Positions 59,630 through 64,000 of a DNA stretch of 64,000 bases are shown here, in pieces. Each line of letters starts with the position of its first letter. The stretch's first letter is position 1. This DNA is from Jaltomata sinuosa. Lineage: Eukaryota; Streptophyta; Magnoliopsida; Solanales; Solanaceae. The stretch spans positions 1-64,000 of the forward strand of contig QJPP01000669.1 in assembly GCA_003996215.1 (NCBI GenBank), written 5' to 3'. Both the position numbers and the translations under genes were made by a program. Below the pieces are notes generated by a model that ran no database searches, was not told where the DNA came from, and was given only the letters and a program-made list of their open reading frames with translations.

Positions 59630-60388
59630 CGAGTGACAACTTTCATATTCCTAAAATGGTGGAAACAATCCTGTTCGTGTACCTTCTATTGGTAGCTACA
59701 TCATGCTTGAGTAGTTAGTTCTACTTTTTCATTCTCAAAATGTAATAAAGTTCTCGAGATGCCTTCGATCAACTCATCCTTTTGCAAATATAGGTACCAG
59801 CTAATAAGAGTACACGCGAGCTGCATAGGGAAAAACTGCAAGTGGTTGGAGATGTTTGAAGATGTTGACCTTGTTATCTTTTGTGTTTCCTTGACGGAGT
59901 ACACCGAGTATCTGGAGGACTACAATGGAGTTTGCACAAACAAGATGATGGAAAGCAAGAAGCTCTTTGAGAACATCGTCAGTCATCCAGCTTTTGCCCG
60001 GAAACATTGCCTCTTACTATTGAACAAGTTTGACATACTAGAGGAAATAATTGAACAGGCTCCCCTTTCTGAATGTGAATGGTTCCAGGACTTCAATCCA
60101 GTGATCAGTCGTCATCCCAACAGCAACACCAGCAACAACAACCCGTCGTTGGCTCAACGTGCTTATCATTACATAGCCGTGAAGTTTAAACGCCTATATA
60201 ACTCCATAACAGAGCGAAAGCTGTATGTTTCACAGCTAACTGCTTTAGAGGCTGATAGTGTTGATGGAGCTCTTAAATACACTAGGGAAATTCTTAAGTG
60301 GGATGAAGAAAAGCGTAAAATAATGCGTGATTGGACAACAGAGAGTCCTGAGGCTAGCACAACTCTGGATGCCAGCATAACTACATAG
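55637..60388 (+). CDS. XLG: Extra-large G-protein alpha subunit (XLG family)
   Basis: Eight exons: 55637-56782, 56875-57012, 57096-57200, 57286-57471, 58409-58583, 59081-59322, 59430-59593 and 59794-60388. All introns are GT-AG and the sum, 2751 nt, is in frame: 916 residues. The N-terminal half has the family YSFAEEYSGPPVSYDIP block. A Cys-rich region (about 249-292; CFRC, CIAC, CINC, CITC) follows. The C-terminal half is a G-alpha domain. Its P-loop is AGCDQSGTSTLFKQ (about 512-525), lacking the usual GKS/T lysine, and the DxxG switch is replaced by HASCIGKNCKW. The NKFD guanine motif (796-799) is intact. Such degeneracy is known in XLGs, which pair with G-beta/gamma and receptor kinases in plant immunity and growth. 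The XLG1/2/3 subtype was not settled. Intron 4 carries a hAT MITE. Confidence 0.93.
57595..58086. mobile_element. hAT-type MITE in intron 4 of XLG, perfect 8-bp target duplication
   Basis: The element is 57603-58078 (476 bp). It is flanked by gttttaag at 57595-57602 and 58079-58086. The ends ctaagttactcggactc and (inverted) ctaagttgctcggactc differ at one position. Both subterminal zones contain gtacccgtgt/cccgtatcc-type phrases. It is non-coding and lies more than 100 bp from both splice sites. Confidence 0.9.
59599..59627. repeat. (CT)n microsatellite in intron 7 of XLG
   Basis: About a dozen ct repeats directly after the splice donor region (gtcagct), followed by ccctcc. It is likely to vary in length between individuals. 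Confidence 0.85.
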
Positions 60389-60480
60389 TTATCATTCTTT
60401 TGTTGAGTCCACTTTGCCTTTTGGCTGTACATAGTTTTAGAGGAGTAATTCACTTTACTCGCGCCTAGTTAATAAAAATG
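60389..60480 (+). terminator. 3' end region of XLG
   Basis: An AATAAA signal is at 60471-60476, about 85 bases past the stop, in a T-rich setting. It is the probable polyadenylation region. Confidence 0.5.
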
Positions 60481-61538
60481 TAAATTTTTTCTTCTGCAAT
60501 TTGCAGATACAATCTTGTAAAAGGGCATTTGTCATTCAATGAGATACATTTTTTTTTTAGCTTCTGTGCACTGGAGTTTAACTCTTCACCTCATGTCTTG
60601 TTCCGCACTTAAATGGGTAAGTCAAATCCTTCCTTGACCAATTTGTAATGGAAAATCTCAATGAGTCATTTATAGTCACTCACTGGAGGTTTGGAACCTG
60701 AGTACAGTGTTCCGAGGGTGTAGCAGAAAGAGAGGCTATACGTGAAATAATACTCGGACTAAATTGCTATTTTCTTGGCCATTGGATCAACAAGGGTGTG
60801 ATTCAAATGGATCAAGAGAAGATCAGGTCTGTATGAATTTTCAACTGATTGGCAAACTGGTAACTCTTGGTCTATATGAATCCACTTTCTGTCAAATTTT
60901 GCTATTTTCCACACTGAATACTTTTTGCACAAATATCTTAATTCGAGAATGTCTGCATCTATTGTTCTTATGAATGTTTAAATAAACGACAACGCCTGAA
61001 TTACATTTATATCCCGTCCTTGCATGCATTTGTTGATTCACTTCCTCATCTTCCAATAGTATAAACATATATAGGACATTTTGAGGCAATTATAGATCCA
61101 GGGAAGCAAATTTGTTTGGTCAATTAAAACCGATTTCCCTATGATACCAGTTATGGCTTCATTAAATTTGCTTTACTAATAGGCCTTGCTTCGACATTTA
61201 GTTTTATAGACTAGTACCAAGATCGAGTCCTAGACAAACAATCTAAATTCAACAGAAACAACCAAAATTTAGAATATACTGTATGGCCACAGTATTGTAT
61301 CTGCAAAAGTTTTTCAAAAAAAAAAATAAAGTTCACATAACACAGGCTATTAAGAAATGGACAGAGGCTGAAGTTGGAATCATGAGTAAACACAAGCTAT
61401 TAAGAAAAAAATTCTTACATCAAATACATATACAAGAACATTTATACATACTATACTAGTATACTACTAGTATAAAACAATACAAGAAACACTATATATG
61501 TATATATACTACAATTAGGTAGTTGATGCTTCATGGTT
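60481..61538. other. Intergenic, no gene recognised
   Basis: Open frames here are short and lack recognisable domains. The right end (from about 61370) is the 3' flank of the small unknown gene; its gaatcatgagtaaac and acaattaggtagttgat phrases recur downstream of the paralogue. Confidence 0.45.
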
Positions 61539-61772
61539 TCAACAAGGTGCAAAACGATCCATTAGCAAGGACATAGTTGCTTCACACATTGTGTTATCAT
61601 TTTTGGTCTCTGCCATTTCTGAAGAAGCAGATGAATTCTGTCCTTTTTTGCTTTCTTCCATTTTGTCTCCTGATTTTTTCTTCTGGGATTTCAACAAGAA
61701 AAGGCTTCTGGCTCTCACCTTTTCACTTATCTTTGTAATCTCACAAACACAAGCATCAACTACTGCTGCCAT
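61539..61772 (-). CDS. Small 77-residue protein of unknown family (copy 1)
   Basis: A single exon starting MAAVVDACVCEITKIS and ending SLLMDRFAPC. There is no signal peptide or membrane segment. The middle is Lys/Ser/Glu-rich and low in complexity, while both ends look conserved. Reasons to call it real: a TATA box stands about 110 bp upstream at 61882-61889. A second copy at 63836 keeps the same C-terminal SKNDNTMCEAT...LLMDRFAPC block and the frame. Conservation beyond the stop extends into the 3' flank, showing tandem gene duplication. Similar short proteins ending in a MDRF-type tail exist in plants as uncharacterised proteins, but I cannot name a family or role with confidence. Confidence 0.65.
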   Translation of the reverse strand: MAAVVDACVCEITKISEKVRARSLFLLKSQKKKSGDKMEESKKGQNSSASSEMAETKNDNTMCEATMSLLMDRFAPC

Positions 61773-61881
61773 TTTCTTTCTTGGAAAAAAAGTTCCTCTC
61801 TTTTTCTCTTTTCTCTTGCTTTTGTATTCTTGAAAAATATGTAAAACTCAGATATGAAAACTGAAAAGTGAAAAAGGTCTA

Positions 61882-61889
61882 CTTATATA
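61882..61889 (-). promoter_or_regulatory. TATA box of the small unknown gene
   Basis: The minus strand reads ctatataagt, about 110 bases before the ATG at 61772. The guanine-rich run at 61905-61940 lies immediately upstream of it. Confidence 0.65.
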
Positions 61890-61904
61890 GTATGAAATCA
61901 GAAG

Positions 61905-61940
61905 GTTGGGTTGGGGTGGGGTGGGGTGGGGTGGGGGAGG
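61905..61940 (+). promoter_or_regulatory. G-rich quadruplex-prone tract beside the promoter
   Basis: The plus strand has at least six runs of three or more G separated by one or two T (ggttgggttggggtgggg and on). That is more than the four G-runs needed for an intramolecular quadruplex. It is 16 bp upstream of the TATA box, on the template strand of the small gene. Confidence 0.7.
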
Positions 61941-61989
61941 AGTGGTCCTGGTGGAATTGAGTGGTTTTTAGAAAAAAAAAATCTACAGA

Positions 61990-63835
61990 CAGAATCTGCC
62001 CACCAGATACAGGGACTTGGTATATTTTACTAGAACTAGAATATTCTAAACTTTTATTCCTTAGTTTGAGAGTATATGCAAATAATTTTATGAATATTCA
62101 TACTGAGTTTTCATAAATTGTAACTGGCTTCAAGTCTGAATATAAGAAAAAGATTATGTAGGCTAAACAATTTAATAAAGACACTGATTACTCAATTTTC
62201 TTAAACTAAAACCTATATATCTGGAAGGTACATAATTATCATTAAAAATATTTGAGTAATATTTTCATAAAATGGGACTGTTTGCAATAAATTTTTAAGT
62301 GATAGAATAAATATTGCAATCACATAAAATATGAAGAAACATAATTTTATTGATAAAACCGCGAGGAATATTGGGCAGACTGTGAGTAAGGCGGTATTTG
62401 ATGTCTTGATCTCTTTGTGAATATCCCAGTTAAGGTAATATATTATCCTTTATATAGGCGTGAGTTAGAGTTTAAGGTAGAGTAGCCTCCAAGAACCCTA
62501 TTGAGCTCATCCCCTAGAGTCCCACAAAATTTCGGTGTCTACTTATGCAAAAGCAAAAATTGAAGAAAAAGAGAAATGGTAAAAGAAAATGACCAGCTTT
62601 GTTAGTTTCTTAGGTTAGGACCACAAATGAATTCAAATGGTTCTTGGATTTCTACTTTGTATATTACGCAGAAAGTTGTAAAATAATAGACAAAATAGTG
62701 TTCCATAATGCTACGCCTCTTTAATTTGCAATTTCGCGATGATATTAATGGGTGAAAGCTATTTCTATGTTCTGTTTAACATGTCAATTAGGTATTGGTT
62801 AATTAATATATATCTCAAAAATAATTTAATATTACGAACCAATGATTGTATTTGATGTTTGAACATAGTATTATACTTGCTATATTCTTTTCTCACTACT
62901 CGAGAATAGTAAAGAATCTGATCCATTAAATTATCGGGAGGACACATATCATAATTTTAAGGAGGTAATTGAGGAACTGGAGAGATCTCTTACTGAAGGA
63001 GAGTCAAATCCTGTAAATTACGTGTTTATGACTCGTTTAAAAAAGGCGGTCTGCTTAATTAGCGTGCATAGTAATTTCTTCATTTTATTTGACCTACAAC
63101 TTATTATTTCATGCGAAAGATGAAAATTGAAATTTATCTTTTTCAAGTATTTAATGCTTAAAAATAATAGTATAATTAGTATATTCATTTTTCACTACTT
63201 GGGAAAAGTAAATGTACACAACTGTTCAACACAAGAATAAAAAAGTCAATTCCAATTGGACATTTCCTCTTCACATATATGCTGGCATGACTCATAAATA
63301 ATTGCATTCCAAATAATAATGTATCTGAAATTATTGCATTCCAAGTCATTACAAAGGCTTCTAGAGTATAGACTATTGAGGCAACTTTCTACTCTTATCA
63401 ACCGAACTCAATATAATTGAAGTACAAATTCAATTTATATGGATTTGATCAAACTCCATAATCTTGATCCAAATATTGTATTTATCGTAAGAAATTCATT
63501 TAATATGTAAAAATTATTAATATAAAAGTCTAACTTAAAAAAAAAGAAGAAGCTAAAATCTCGAATTCACAAACTTCATATTCTGGCCGTGAACTTGATT
63601 GCTATGACCTTAATTCCTCATTATCTATTAATTGCCAAACAATTGTTACTTTGAAGATTAGGAAGAAACAAGTTATGATGATCAAGTAGGTACAACTCTC
63701 ATTAAGTTGGGATCATGAGTAAACAACAGAAATTCTTAGATCAAATACATATACAAGACCACGTATACAAATAAACTACTAGTATACAACAATCTAAGAA
63801 AAACTATATATATTACAATTAGGTAGTTGATGGTA
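61990..63835. other. Intergenic between the two small paralogues, no gene recognised
   Basis: AT-rich. The last part, from about 63700, repeats the 3' flank of the first paralogue. Nothing else was recognised. Confidence 0.45.
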
Positions 63836-64000
63836 TCAACAAGGTGCAAAACGATCCATTAGCAAAAACACAGTTGCTTCACACATTGTGTTATCATTTT
63901 TGCTCTCTCCCATTTCTGAAGAAGAAGAAGAATTCTGTCCTTTTTCCCTTTCTTCAACTTTTTCTCCTGTTTTTTTCTTCTTCAACATGAAAAGGCTTCT
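63836..64000 (-). CDS. Small protein of unknown family (copy 2, cut by window edge)
   Basis: The last 55 codons, including the stop at 63836-63838, are visible; the start lies beyond the window. The visible part begins RSLFMLKKKK and ends VFLLMDRFAPC. It has a shorter Lys/Ser linker than copy 1 and the same SKNDNTMCEAT block. The frame is intact. It is in the same orientation as copy 1, about 2.3 kb away, so it is a tandem paralogue. Confidence 0.65.
   Translation of the reverse strand, partial: RSLFMLKKKKTGEKVEEREKGQNSSSSSEMGESKNDNTMCEATVFLLMDRFAPC

Noticed and set aside
1..64000. CRISPR array, operon-type gene cluster or defence system
   Set aside because: The DNA is a plant nuclear segment; the tandem repeats seen lack spacer structure and the genes are functionally unrelated.

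Overview
This window is nuclear DNA from a flowering plant, very probably a member of the nightshade family (Solanaceae). It is AT-rich, its genes have GT-AG introns, and every scale of it is filled with plant transposons. The family assignment rests mainly on a CYP74D-type divinyl ether synthase, best known from tomato, potato and tobacco, and on MITE families common in Solanaceae. It looks like an ordinary eukaryotic chromosome segment. I found no operon, CRISPR array, defence island or convincing RNA gene.

Real genes, left to right: (1) 7957-9655, minus, divinyl ether synthase in two exons; (2) 21526-25757, minus, proteasome assembly chaperone 2 in seven exons, which I joined into an in-frame 280-residue protein; (3) 47644-49153, plus, a seven-blade WD40 protein of the JINGUBANG type in two exons; (4) 55637-60388, plus, an extra-large G-protein alpha subunit (XLG) in eight exons, 916 residues; (5) 61539-61772, minus, a 77-residue protein of unknown family; (6) 63836 to beyond 64000, minus, a diverged tandem copy of gene 5 cut by the window edge. 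The genes are unrelated in function, as is usual in plants. An orphan exon-like piece lies at 13269-13478.

Mobile DNA dominates the rest. 1-3.2 kb holds a broken hAT transposase. 11.97-12.98 kb is a 1015-bp fold-back element with a perfect 9-bp target duplication (Mutator type). 14.3-15.6 kb is a low-complexity block: a pyrimidine-rich tract, a 53-56-bp minisatellite, then a purine-rich 33-bp repeat. 16.6-20.7 kb is a nest of recent duplications in which organelle-like DNA interrupts a Mutator-type terminus. 23.72-24.23 kb is a truncated LINE inside an intron. 32.47-38.01 kb is a nearly intact Copia retrotransposon on the minus strand (738-740-bp LTRs, tRNA-iMet primer site, polypurine tract) with one visible gag-pol frameshift. 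Around it, 26.6-40.2 kb is built of repeated non-coding units, and 41.2-43.6 kb is another tandem pair. Many Stowaway-, Tourist- and hAT-type MITEs are scattered throughout.

Nothing here amounts to a previously undescribed molecular system. The observations most worth following are: the organelle-like insertion with its empty-site copy at 17-20.5 kb; the G-rich quadruplex-prone tract next to the promoter of the small unknown gene; the perfect hairpin in the WD40 3' region; the promoter-like GC-rich island without a gene at 44 kb; and the pairs of occupied and empty transposon sites provided by the tandem duplications. Similarities between repeats were judged by eye, without alignment.
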